From an uncultured Eubacteriales bacterium (GTDB taxonomy: Bacteria > Bacillota > Clostridia > Oscillospirales > Oscillospiraceae): DNA of 56,586 nucleotides. Where the stretch lies: positions 1 to 56,586 of the forward strand of contig ONPN01000024.1 of assembly GCA_900319695.1 (NCBI GenBank), in the 5' to 3' direction. The notes under the pieces were generated by a model that saw only the letters and a list, made by a program, of their open reading frames with translations, was not told the DNA's origin and searched no databases. Every line of letters begins with the position of its first letter. The first letter of the stretch is position 1. Below, in pieces: positions 23,001 to 32,000 of this stretch. The position numbers and the translations under genes are program-made.

Positions 23001-24344
23001 TTGAATAACAACAGAGAACAATTAGGCAGCCGTTTGGGCTTCATTCTGCTCAGCGCGGGCTGCGCCATCGGCTGCGGCAACGTGTGGAAGTTCCCGTGGA
23101 TGACCGGTCAGTACGGCGGCGGCGGCTTTGTACTGGTCTATGTGCTGTGTCTGCTCCTGCTGGGTCTGCCCGCCATGACCATGGAGTTTGCCATGGGCCG
23201 CGCCGCCCAGGCGAGCCCTGTCAAGATGTACCAGAAGCTCGAGAAGCCCGGCCAGAAATGGCATATCCACGGCTATCTGTGTCTGCTGGGCAACATCGCC
23301 CTGATGGCCTTCTATACGGTCGTCACCGGCTGGATGATCTACTACTTTGTGCAGTTTCTCACCGGCAAGACCGCCGATCTCGGCTTTGTCAACATGATCA
23401 CCAATCCCACCGTCAACGTGACCTACCTCGCCATCGCGGTCGTCGTCGGCTTCGCGGTGCTGAGCTTTGATCTCCAGGGCGGTCTCGAGCGCGTGACCAA
23501 GTACATGATGGTCGCTCTCTTCGTCCTCATGCTGGTTCTGGCTTTCCACAGCGCCACGCTCGACGGCGCGAAGGAGGGGCTGAGCTTCTACCTCATCCCC
23601 GACTTCAGCAAAATCGACGGCCAGGTGATCGTCGGCGCCATGAACCAGGCCTTCTTCACCCTGTCCCTCGGCATCGGCTCCATGGCCATCTTCGGCAGCT
23701 ACATCGGCAAGGAGCGCTCCCTGCTGGGCGAGTCCGTGAACGTCATCCTGCTCGACACCTTTGTGGCGATCATGGCGGGCTTCATCATCTTCCCGGCCTG
23801 CTTCACCTATGACATCACACCGGGCGCCGGCCCCGCGCTTCTGTTCGACACCATGGCCTCCGTCTTCCTCAACATGGCCGGCGGCCGTATCTGGGGCACC
23901 CTGTTCTTCCTGTTCATGGTCTTCGCCGCCTTCTCCACGGAGCTTGCGGTGTTTGAGAACATCCTCGCCTGTGTGCGTGAGATGACCGGCTGGAGCCGCC
24001 CCAAGGGCTGCGTTGTCTGCGGCGTCGGCATCTTCCTCCTGTCCCTGACCACCGCTCTGGGCTACAGCGTGTGGGGCGGCTTCCACCCCTTCAACCCCGA
24101 CACCGCGTGGCTGGACTTCTGGGACTTCATCGTCAGCACCAACCTCCTGCCCGTCGGCGCGCTGGTCTTCTCCGTCTTCTGCTGCTTCAAGTTCGGCTGG
24201 GGCTGGGATAAGTTCGTCGCCGAGGCCAACGCCGGCAAGGGCCTGAAGGTCCAGAACTGGATGAAGCCCGTCTTTGCCTACTTCGTCCCGATCTGCGTCG
24301 CCGCACTCTACATCTACGGCCTCGCCACCTTCGGCTGGAAGTGA
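23001..24344 (+). CDS. Sodium-dependent neurotransmitter-family (NSS/SNF) transporter
   Basis: A protein of about 447 residues with 11-12 membrane helices. The first helix carries the family signature around the sodium and substrate sites (GCAIGCGNVWKFPWMTGQYGGG). NSS members in bacteria import amino acids with sodium; LeuT and MhsT are the well-studied cases. The 11-12-helix size is typical of bacterial members. The start chosen is the TTG at 23001 with GAGAGGTG 7 bases upstream; the longer frame from 22968 has no ribosome site. It stands alone and ends in a two-way terminator shared with the next gene. Confidence 0.92.
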   Translation: MNNNREQLGSRLGFILLSAGCAIGCGNVWKFPWMTGQYGGGGFVLVYVLCLLLLGLPAMTMEFAMGRAAQASPVKMYQKLEKPGQKWHIHGYLCLLGNIALMAFYTVVTGWMIYYFVQFLTGKTADLGFVNMITNPTVNVTYLAIAVVVGFAVLSFDLQGGLERVTKYMMVALFVLMLVLAFHSATLDGAKEGLSFYLIPDFSKIDGQVIVGAMNQAFFTLSLGIGSMAIFGSYIGKERSLLGESVNVILLDTFVAIMAGFIIFPACFTYDITPGAGPALLFDTMASVFLNMAGGRIWGTLFFLFMVFAAFSTELAVFENILACVREMTGWSRPKGCVVCGVGIFLLSLTTALGYSVWGGFHPFNPDTAWLDFWDFIVSTNLLPVGALVFSVFCCFKFGWGWDKFVAEANAGKGLKVQNWMKPVFAYFVPICVAALYIYGLATFGWK

Positions 24345-24362
24345 TCCAAACAAACCAATAAA

Positions 24363-24390
24363 AAATCCTGAAGCCTCGGCTTCAGGATTT
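24363..24390. terminator. Bidirectional terminator
   Basis: A perfect 13-bp stem (AAATCCTGAAGCC with its complement, 2-base loop) has a run of A before and a run of T after. It serves the transporter on the plus strand and the flavodiiron gene on the minus strand. Confidence 0.9.
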
Positions 24391-24405
24391 TTTATTGGAT
24401 AGGTT

Positions 24406-26415
24406 TTACTGCTCCGCAGGGGTGAAATCTTCGCGCCCGTGCTTGCACAGGGGGCAGACGTAGTCGGCGGGCAGCTCACCGTCGCAGGGCTCAAAGTGGC
24501 CGCAGATATTGCAGACATAGCCCTTCTGCTTGGGCTTTGCGTCGGGGACGACATGCTCAAAATCGTCCTTGCCGTGCTTGCACAGCGGGCAGACGAAATC
24601 GTCGGGCATGTCCGCGCCCTCATAGACGTAGCCGCAGACCTTGCAGACCCAGCACTCCTTCTGCTCGGGCGCGGGGTTGTTCTTGGGCTTGATGTGCGCG
24701 TGATAGTAGCTGTAGGTGCAGGACGGGCCGTTGGAGAGGACCTTCGCCTCAACGACGTTGGCGATGAAGAGCATCTGGGTTTCAAGCTCCCGGGTCTCCA
24801 CGACCTCGCAGGAGAGAACGGCGTTGGTGTGCTCGGGGATGTAGCGGATACCGTTTGCGGTGCGATCGCTGTAAGAGACATCCGCGAACTTGTCCACGTC
24901 GCGGCCGCTCTGGAAGCCGAAGCGCTGGAACAGGCTGTAGGGCGCGTCCTCCGTGAGGATGGATACGTTGAAGCGTCCGGCCTTCATCACCATGTCGCAG
25001 GTGTAGTTCTTCTTGATGACGGAGATCGTGACGACCTTGGGATCGCCGGAGCCGACCTGGCAGGCGGTGTTGATGATGCAGCCGTAGTCCCTGCCGTCGA
25101 CGTTCGTGGTCAGCACCTCAACGCCGTAGCTGAGCTTGTTGAAAGCATTCTTGTCCACATCCGCGGCCTTGATCTCGGCGGCGGGAGCCGCCTTGGCCTC
25201 GGAAGCGACGGGCTTGGGCGCGATCTCGTCGGCGATGGTCTGGGCCAGGGCCTCGAGCTCGTCCATCTGGTTCGCGCTGAGCGCGGATTTGAGGGAGACC
25301 TTCTGCTCATAGAACGTAAAGCCCTTGAGGCCGGAGAGAATCTCGCCCATGACCTTGCCGCTGGTGGCGGCCCAGGAGCCGTTTTCGATCAGCGCGACCT
25401 TGCGGTTTTGCAGATTGTGCGCCGCAATGTCGTGCAGCAGGTTCTCCATCGTCACGAACACGCCCGCGTTGTAGGTGGTGGCGGCGAAGACCAGGTGGCT
25501 GCACCGGAAAGCGTCGGAGACAATGTAGCTTGCGGGGGTGACGGAGGTGTCGTACATGCGCACCTTCACGCCCTTCTCGCAGAGCTTCGCCGCAAGGATG
25601 TTGGCAGCGTTCTCGGTGTGGCCGTAGACGGAGGCGTAGGCCAGCAGCACGCTCTTTTCCTCAGGCTCATAGCTCGACCACTGGAGGTACTTGCCGAGAA
25701 AATCATTGAAGCCGCCGCGCCAGACAAAGCCGTGCAGGGGGCAGAGATAGTCGATCTCGAGTTTCGCGGCTTTTTTCAGCACCGCCTGGACCTGGGGGCC
25801 GTACTTGCCGACGATGTTGGTGTAGTAGCGCCGCGCCTCGTCCAGGCACTCGCCGTAGAAGTCCACCTCGTCGGCAAAGAGTCTGCCATTGAGCGCGCCG
25901 AAGCTGCCAAAGGCGTCGGCGGTAAAGAGCATCTTCGTCGTGGGATCGTAAGTCATCATGACCTCCGGCCAGTGGACCATCGGGGCCATGACAAAGGTGA
26001 AGCTGTGGCGGCCGGAGGAGAAGCTGTCGCCCTCCTTGACGAGCTGGACGCGGCTCGAAAAATCACCCGGGAAATACTGGGCGATCATGGTCTTGATCTT
26101 CGCGTTGCAGATCACCGTCGCCTCGGGGTAGCGGCTGAGCACCAGCTCCAGCGTCGCCGCGTGGTCGGGCTCCATGTGGTGGACCACCACGTAGTCGAGG
26201 CTGCGGCCGGAAAGCGTATGGGCCAGGTTTTCAAGAAACACGCCGTAGACGGCCTTGTCCACGGTGTCAAAGAGCACGGTCTTCTCGTCGAGCAGGAGAT
26301 AGGAGTTATAGGAAACGCCGTCGGGTACGCCGTAGACGCCCTCAAAGAAGGGCAGACGCCGGTCGTCCGCACCGACCCAGATCAGGTCGTCCAGAACCTT
26401 TCTTGTGCAGTACAT
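24406..26415 (-). CDS. Multidomain flavodiiron protein with flavin reductase and two rubredoxin domains
   Basis: A 669-residue oxygen or nitric oxide reductase of the flavodiiron family. Domains in order: beta-lactamase-like diiron domain (1-250) with HHMEPDHAA and further His/Asp ligands; flavodoxin domain (about 255-395; SVLLAYASVYGHTENAA); flavin-reductase-like FMN domain (about 420-580; GCIINTACQVGSGDP); and two rubredoxin domains at the end (CKVCGYVYEG...CPLC and CNICGHFEPC...CPLC). This puts the electron chain from reductase to diiron site in one chain. It detoxifies O2 or NO in anaerobes. It stands alone behind a clear minus-strand promoter. Confidence 0.93.
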   Translation of the reverse strand: MYCTRKVLDDLIWVGADDRRLPFFEGVYGVPDGVSYNSYLLLDEKTVLFDTVDKAVYGVFLENLAHTLSGRSLDYVVVHHMEPDHAATLELVLSRYPEATVICNAKIKTMIAQYFPGDFSSRVQLVKEGDSFSSGRHSFTFVMAPMVHWPEVMMTYDPTTKMLFTADAFGSFGALNGRLFADEVDFYGECLDEARRYYTNIVGKYGPQVQAVLKKAAKLEIDYLCPLHGFVWRGGFNDFLGKYLQWSSYEPEEKSVLLAYASVYGHTENAANILAAKLCEKGVKVRMYDTSVTPASYIVSDAFRCSHLVFAATTYNAGVFVTMENLLHDIAAHNLQNRKVALIENGSWAATSGKVMGEILSGLKGFTFYEQKVSLKSALSANQMDELEALAQTIADEIAPKPVASEAKAAPAAEIKAADVDKNAFNKLSYGVEVLTTNVDGRDYGCIINTACQVGSGDPKVVTISVIKKNYTCDMVMKAGRFNVSILTEDAPYSLFQRFGFQSGRDVDKFADVSYSDRTANGIRYIPEHTNAVLSCEVVETRELETQMLFIANVVEAKVLSNGPSCTYSYYHAHIKPKNNPAPEQKECWVCKVCGYVYEGADMPDDFVCPLCKHGKDDFEHVVPDAKPKQKGYVCNICGHFEPCDGELPADYVCPLCKHGREDFTPAEQ

Positions 26416-26457
26416 AGAGTATTCTCCTTTGTATCAGTAATCGGGACTCGCCCTTAT

Positions 26458-26486
26458 ATTATACGGGGGAAACAGCGCCCTTGCAA
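26458..26486 (-). promoter_or_regulatory. Promoter of the flavodiiron gene
   Basis: On the minus strand TTGCAA (26481-26486) and TATAAT (26458-26463) are 17 bp apart, about 40 bases before the start codon. Confidence 0.75.
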
Positions 26487-26522
26487 GAGGGAAAATAAAA
26501 GCCTTGGCTCCCCCCGCGTCCT

Positions 26523-26599
26523 GTAGGGGTCGATCCCCAGATCGACCCGAAACGCACCGTGACGCGACGCGGCGGGCCGATGAGGGCATCGGCCCCTAC
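26523..26599. repeat. Dispersed GTAGGGG...CCCCTAC element
   Basis: A 77-bp unit bounded by GTAGGGG and CCCCTAC, holding two hairpins: GGTCGAT...ATCGACC and GGCCGAT...ATCGGCC. The same design occurs at 28647 and 28784. It resembles REP/BIME-type dispersed elements and lies between two divergent promoters. Confidence 0.75.
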
Positions 26600-26624
26600 G
26601 GAGACGTGGCGGCCCATGCAATTC

Positions 26625-26653
26625 TTGCAATTCCCCTCGCCTTGTATTAAAAT
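26625..26653 (+). promoter_or_regulatory. Promoter of the histidine phosphatase gene
   Basis: TTGCAA (26625-26630) and TAAAAT (26648-26653) are separated by 17 bp, 25 bases before the ATG. Confidence 0.65.
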
Positions 26654-26678
26654 AAAGAAAAACCAAAAGGAGCCAAGT

Positions 26679-27407
26679 ATGAAGCTGCTCATCATCCGCC
26701 ACGGCGACCCCGATTACGAACACGACAGTCTCACCGAGACCGGCAGACGCGAGGCCGAGCTCCTGTCAAAGCGCATCGCGCCCATGACGATCCGGGACTA
26801 CTACGTCTCGCCCCTGGGCCGGGCGAAGGCCACAGCGGAGCCGACGCTGAAGCTCGCGGGACGCACCGCGACGGAGCTTGACTGGCTGCGGGAGTTTTCC
26901 ATCCGCGTGCACCGGCCCGATCTGGAGGGCCTGAGCTACGTCCCCTGGGACTGGCTGCCGCAGGACTGGCTCAGTGACACGCGCCTTTTGACCTATGACC
27001 ACTGGATGGAGAACGAGGTCATGCGAGAGGCCGGAGTAGGGGAGGCCTATGAGCGCGTGACAGAGTCCTTCGACGCCCTGCTCGCAAGTTACGGCTATGA
27101 GCGCGATGGGCTTTTGTACCGCGTGAGAGAGGCAAACGAGGACACCCTGGCCTTCTTCTGCCACCTCGGCCTCGGCTGCCTGCTGATGAGCCATCTGATG
27201 AACTGCTCGCCCATGGTGCTCTGGCAGGGAACCTGCATGGCGCCGAGCTCCGTGTCCCTCATCCACACAGAGGAGCGCAGACCGGGCTTTGCCGCCTTCC
27301 GCGCGGCGACCATCGGCGACGTGTCCCACCTCTATGCCGCGGGGGCCGCGCCCTCCTTCGCCGCCCGCTTCTGCGAGACCTACGGCAACGGCGACAGAAT
27401 TGATTAA
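26679..27407 (+). CDS. Histidine phosphatase family protein
   Basis: A 242-residue phosphoglycerate-mutase-like phosphatase. The catalytic motif LIIRHGDPDY is at residues 4-13, with GRAKATAEPT downstream supplying the second Arg and CHLGLGCL, a relaxed form of the second His motif. The start is the ATG at 26679 behind AAAAGGAG; the longer frame from 26559 lies in the repeat. Substrate unknown. The next gene starts 21 bases after its stop, so it is probably cotranscribed with the sugar-transport ATPase; a role in sugar-phosphate handling is possible. Confidence 0.87.
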   Translation: MKLLIIRHGDPDYEHDSLTETGRREAELLSKRIAPMTIRDYYVSPLGRAKATAEPTLKLAGRTATELDWLREFSIRVHRPDLEGLSYVPWDWLPQDWLSDTRLLTYDHWMENEVMREAGVGEAYERVTESFDALLASYGYERDGLLYRVREANEDTLAFFCHLGLGCLLMSHLMNCSPMVLWQGTCMAPSSVSLIHTEERRPGFAAFRAATIGDVSHLYAAGAAPSFAARFCETYGNGDRID

Positions 27408-27428
27408 ACCCTTTCGGGAGGAACAGCT

Positions 27429-28610
27429 ATGGCAACGGTAAGTTTACATAATATAAAAAAGGTCTATCCCTACGCCACCGTGATGGAGCGCCGCAAGCAG
27501 CGCGACGCGCGGGGCGAGGCGCCGGGCCGCGCCAATCTCCAGGTCACGGAGGAGGGCGTCGTGGCGGTGCAGGCCTTTAATCTGGAGATCAAGGACAAGG
27601 AGTTCATTGTCCTGGTCGGCCCCTCCGGCTGCGGCAAGTCCACCACCCTGCGCATGATTGCCGGCCTGGAGGAAATTTCGGACGGAGAGCTCTACATCGA
27701 CGGGAAGCTCATGAACTATGTCGACTCCAAGGAGCGCGACATCTCCATGGTCTTCCAGAACTACGCCCTTTTCCCGCACATGACGGTGTATGAGAACATG
27801 GCCTTTCCGCTGACCCTGCGGCATGAGCGGCGGGACGTGATCGACCGCAAGGTGCGCGAGGCGGCGGAGATCCTGGACATCACCGCCTACCTTGAGCGCA
27901 AGCCGAAGGCCCTCTCCGGCGGCCAGCGCCAGCGCGTCGCCATCGGCCGCGCCATTGTCCGCGCCCCGAAGGTCATGCTCATGGACGAGCCGCTGAGTAA
28001 CCTCGACGCCAAGCTCCGCAACGAGATGCGCGCCGAAATCATCAAGCTGCGCAAGCGTATCAACACCACCTTTATTTACGTCACGCATGACCAGACCGAG
28101 GCCATGACCCTGGGCGACCGCATCGTCATCATGCGAGACGGCTACATCCAGCAGATCGGCACCCCTCAGGAGGTGTTCAACCACCCGGCAAACCTATTTG
28201 TGGCGAGCTTTATCGGTACCCCGGTGATGAACTTCTTTGACGCCAGACTCATCCGCGAGGGCGACAAATACAGCGTGGAGCTCGACGGCTGGCGCGTGCC
28301 CCTCAGCGAGAAGAAGCACGCCCGCCTGCTCGAAAAGAATGTGCAGAGCCGCGCCGTCACCCTCGGCGTCCGGCCGGAGCACACCATGCTGTGGCAGGAG
28401 GGCGGCGTCAAGGCGAATGTCGAGGTCATCGAGATGATGGGCTCCTCGGTTCACCTCCACGTCAAGGCGGCGGGCCGGGACGCCATCATCGTTGTCCCTC
28501 TCTATGACGCCGAGGAGAGCTACGACAGCGGCGACACCGTCCGATTTCGCTTCGCCGGCTCCTCCGCCCACCTCTTCGACCCCGAGACCGGGGCAAATCT
28601 GGAGTGGTAG
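27429..28610 (+). CDS. MsmK/UgpC-like ABC transporter ATPase for sugar importers
   Basis: A 393-residue CUT1-type ATPase. Walker A GPSGCGKST is at 64-72, the Q-loop in MVFQNYALFPHM, signature LSGGQRQRVAIGRAIVR, Walker B VMLMDEPLSNLDAKLR, H-loop VTHDQ, and a C-terminal TOBE/regulatory part (LGVRPEHT). No permease or binding protein is adjacent, so it may be a shared ATPase serving several sugar importers, as MsmK does. Odd: about 27 charged residues are inserted between the first strand and Walker A (about residues 16-43), where most relatives go straight to the AV..FNLEI strand. Confidence 0.9.
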   Translation: MATVSLHNIKKVYPYATVMERRKQRDARGEAPGRANLQVTEEGVVAVQAFNLEIKDKEFIVLVGPSGCGKSTTLRMIAGLEEISDGELYIDGKLMNYVDSKERDISMVFQNYALFPHMTVYENMAFPLTLRHERRDVIDRKVREAAEILDITAYLERKPKALSGGQRQRVAIGRAIVRAPKVMLMDEPLSNLDAKLRNEMRAEIIKLRKRINTTFIYVTHDQTEAMTLGDRIVIMRDGYIQQIGTPQEVFNHPANLFVASFIGTPVMNFFDARLIREGDKYSVELDGWRVPLSEKKHARLLEKNVQSRAVTLGVRPEHTMLWQEGGVKANVEVIEMMGSSVHLHVKAAGRDAIIVVPLYDAEESYDSGDTVRFRFAGSSAHLFDPETGANLEW

Positions 28611-28646
28611 CCCTCTCAGAGGCTGTGAAAAAAGCTCCCTGCTGCC

Positions 28647-28762
28647 GTAGGGGCCGATGCCCTCATCGGCCCGTGCGGGAAAACTGCGTTGTACTGCCGC
28701 GCCCAGGCGAATACAAGTGACCTGCGTCGTACTGCCGGGTCGATCAGGGGATCGACCCCTAC
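28647..28762. repeat. Dispersed GTAGGGG...CCCCTAC element, copy 2
   Basis: A 116-bp unit bounded by GTAGGGG and CCCCTAC, with hairpins GGCCGATG...CATCGGCC and GGTCGATC...GATCGACC. Its middle (CGTTGTACTGCCG, CGTCGTACTGCCG) is itself an imperfect tandem repeat. Confidence 0.75.
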
Positions 28763-28783
28763 GGGAAAAATGTCACCATCGCC

Positions 28784-28894
28784 GTAGGGGCGGATAGTAC
28801 CCGCCCGCGCGGCACGACGTGCGCTGTACATATTCGCCCCGACGCGATACATCATCCCGGTTTCTTTTGCCGGGCGGCTGATAGCCGCCCCTAC
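28784..28894. repeat. Dispersed GTAGGGG...CCCCTAC element, copy 3
   Basis: A 111-bp unit bounded as in the other copies, with GGGCGG...CCGCCC hairpins. With copy 2 it fills most of the gap 28611-29032. The rest of that gap (28895-29032) shows no gene. Confidence 0.7.
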
Positions 28895-29032
28895 GGTGCA
28901 TGGACAGACTTTTTTCACAACCCCAGCTCCCCCAGAGTGGGAGCCAAGTCCATCAATCAAACAACAAAAACCTTTGGGCGGTTACGAAACCGAGATGGCC
29001 TCGTATCCGCCCATAATAATTCTATATCTGCT

Positions 29033-32000
29033 TTATTTCCTGCAATACACCGTGATCTCCCGCGCCATATCCCCGCAGCGCACGGTCAGCTTGCAGGTCT
29101 GGGGGAGACTGCCGTCGTCCACGCAGGAGACCAGCGCCGTGTCCGCGCCGGTCTTTTCAACCGCGAGCACGGACGGGCGATCGGATTTCCACTCGACTTC
29201 CATCCCCGGCCCGATCTCCGGCTGGAGCCGGACGTGCAGCTCAACAGGGTCGCCGGGCCAGAGCGTGCAATCGGTCTTGATTTCGGTCTCATAGAACATC
29301 ACCCGCAGGGACGGCATCGGCGTCGGCGGGACGGACGGCCCCTCCTTGTACTGATACAATGGCCCGTCAACGCTGATGCAGGTGAGCCTGAGATCGTCCG
29401 CGCTGCTGAGCGTGTCGCTGACACAGGCCATGGCCAGACGGTGCGCACAGAAGGTGTTGCCGAAGCTTGAATGTCCATAGGAGTCAAGCTCCGCGTTCTC
29501 GATCAGCCTGTAAAACTCGGGCGTGAAAAGAAGCTCGTGCACCATCGCCAGAAAATCCGTCGGGTTGTCTATCACATAGTTAGTGTTTGCGCTGAACACC
29601 TGCAAAGGATAGCTGATCTTAGCCGAGAGTTTGACCCAGTCGTGATTCGTAAACAGGCGCTGAACCTCCCGTGCGAACGTAAGTTGGGGCGTACCCTCCG
29701 CAAAGGGGATAGGCTGTTCGTCGTCATAAGGATTCTCCGGTATGCCTGGGGAGGTGAGATAGGGCGTCAGCGTCTCCAGACCGCGCTGATCCCCGGCCAC
29801 ACGGCTGGCGGTGAGAAGCAGAGCCGAGACCTTGGGCTCGCCCTCCGGGTAGGTGTTGAAGCACAGAGCATCATCCAACGCTTTGTAGCCCCAGATCGTG
29901 AGGTAAAAGTCTCCCATCCCCGCGTTTAACACATAGCGGCGGTAATCCTCATCCAGAATCTTGTCAAGATCCAACGCAAGCAAACTTTCCGCGTCCGGGA
30001 TATGGGCGAAGGCGCGGTCGCGCTCACCGGGGAAAATGACCTTAAGGGGATAGGCACAGTTTGCGGCCAGGTTCTCCCAATCGCCGTTTACAATGCTCTC
30101 CTGCATCGCGCGCACAAAGTCGTATTCCGCCTGCGCATCGGCCAGGGCGTAGCCGACGGCCTCGGGAGGAGCGAACGCTGCCAGCGCGCCGTTTTCGTCC
30201 ACATCGTACTCCCCGTCGAGACCGACGATGGCCTCGCCGTTCCAGGTCTTGTCGCCGCTCTCGTTAAAGCGCAGGGCGGGGGAGGGCACGTCATGGATGC
30301 CGCAGTCGGCAAAGCGTATGCCGTCGCACTGGAAGAAGTTCGCGCCGCCCTGGCTGCACTCGTAGATCTCCGTGCGCAGAATGTTGAGCGTCGCGCACTG
30401 GAAAGCTTGGATGCCGAGGACGCCGCAGCCGTAGAGCCGCATTTTCTCAAGCGTGACCTGGCTGCAGTTCTGGAAGTTCAGCACCCCGCCGGAGCAGGAG
30501 CCGGGCTCCTTCGTGTGCCCCGCCGTGAAGCCGCCGAGGGTGAGGTTTTCGCAGTTTCTAAAGCTCAATACATCGGCATAGCGCGGGATGGCGGCGAGCG
30601 TCGTCGCCCCGGAGGACGTGTCCTTCGCGTAGATCGTGAGGCCGTTTACATCGTGGATCACCAGCTCCGGCCCGTCGTAATCCTCCGCCCAGTAATAGCA
30701 GTCCGTTCCGATCCCGCCGTAGTTGGACGCGGTTGAGAGGTCAAAGAGCGCCCCGTCCAGGATGATCGTCCGGTCGGGCCCCAGGGCCTCCAGAAACTCG
30801 TCCACGCTTGTGACCGTGACCTCGCCGCCCGCGGGCAGGTCGAGGGCCCCGGAGGGCGGCACGGGCGGCAGCACGTCGTCCGGGTCAATGTCGCGCAGCG
30901 TCATCTCCCCGAACAGCGCGGCCTCCAGCGTCTCGCCGCTCACATTGGACGCATAGACGCCGCTTCTTCGGTACCAGCCGCCGCGCACGTCGTTGCCCTC
31001 AAAGACGCAGCCATCCACGGTAATGCCGTAGCCCACGAGATCAAAGACGTTGGTGATAAAGGCGTTGCCGCGCAGTTCATTGGTCAGGAAGAGCACCCGC
31101 CGCGCGTAATCGCTGTTCAGCATGACCTGGGCACGGTTGTCGTGGATGCGGTTTTTATGGATCGTGACGCCGTCGCTGTAGTTCAGGTCAAAGACGAAGA
31201 TCGCGTCGCCCTGGCCCGCGCGGGTGCCGTGGTCGTGGATGTCGCAGTCCTCCACCGTCACATCGCGGCAGGAGCCGACGGATACCGCGCCGTAGCTGCA
31301 CTCGTAGATTTCGGAACCTTTCACTGTGAGCTGATGGCATTCCCGCGCCTGGACGCCGATGGTGCCGCAGCCGTAGAGGCCACAGGCGTCCACGGTGACG
31401 CCCTCGCAGCTCTCGAAGCTCAGCACGCCGCCCATGCAGAAGCCCGGCTCCGTCGTGTGCCCGGCGGTGAGCGCTTCGAGCGTCACGTCCCGACAGCCGG
31501 AAAATTTCAGCACATTCGCGTACCTCGGCACGGCCGCCAGCACGGTTTCGCCGTTGCCCGCGCCCCGGATCGTGAGGTTTCGCATATTTTGCAGTACCAG
31601 TTCAAAGCCGTCATAGGCCCCGTTCCAGCTGTAATAGGCGCTGTGCGTGTCCTGACCGTAGTCCGACGCCGTTGTTAAATCGTAGGTCCCGGCTTCCAGT
31701 TCGATCACGGTATCCGGCGCGATGGCGGCCAGCAGCTCGTCCACGGTCGAGACCTTGATAACATGATCGGGCTGATCTTCCGCCGCGGCCCCCGGCAGGG
31801 GACCGGCCAGCACCGCGCCGCCAATCAGCAGCACGATGGCCAGCACGGCGGCGAGCAGCCGCTTTCCGTTACGTTGATAGTGCATGATCTGCTCCAATCT
31901 CTCTTTCAGGTTTCTCTTCTCGGTCGAGAAGGTGGTGGCGACCACGCCCGCGGGCAGAGCCCCGGAGGCCGCCATGCTCAGCAGCGTATTGCCGTAGGAC

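Noticed and set aside
22968-26526. Long opposite-strand frames over the NSS transporter and the flavodiiron gene (for example 23022-24881 minus and 24439-26526 plus)
   Set aside because: They mirror strongly supported genes and have biased composition and no ribosome sites.
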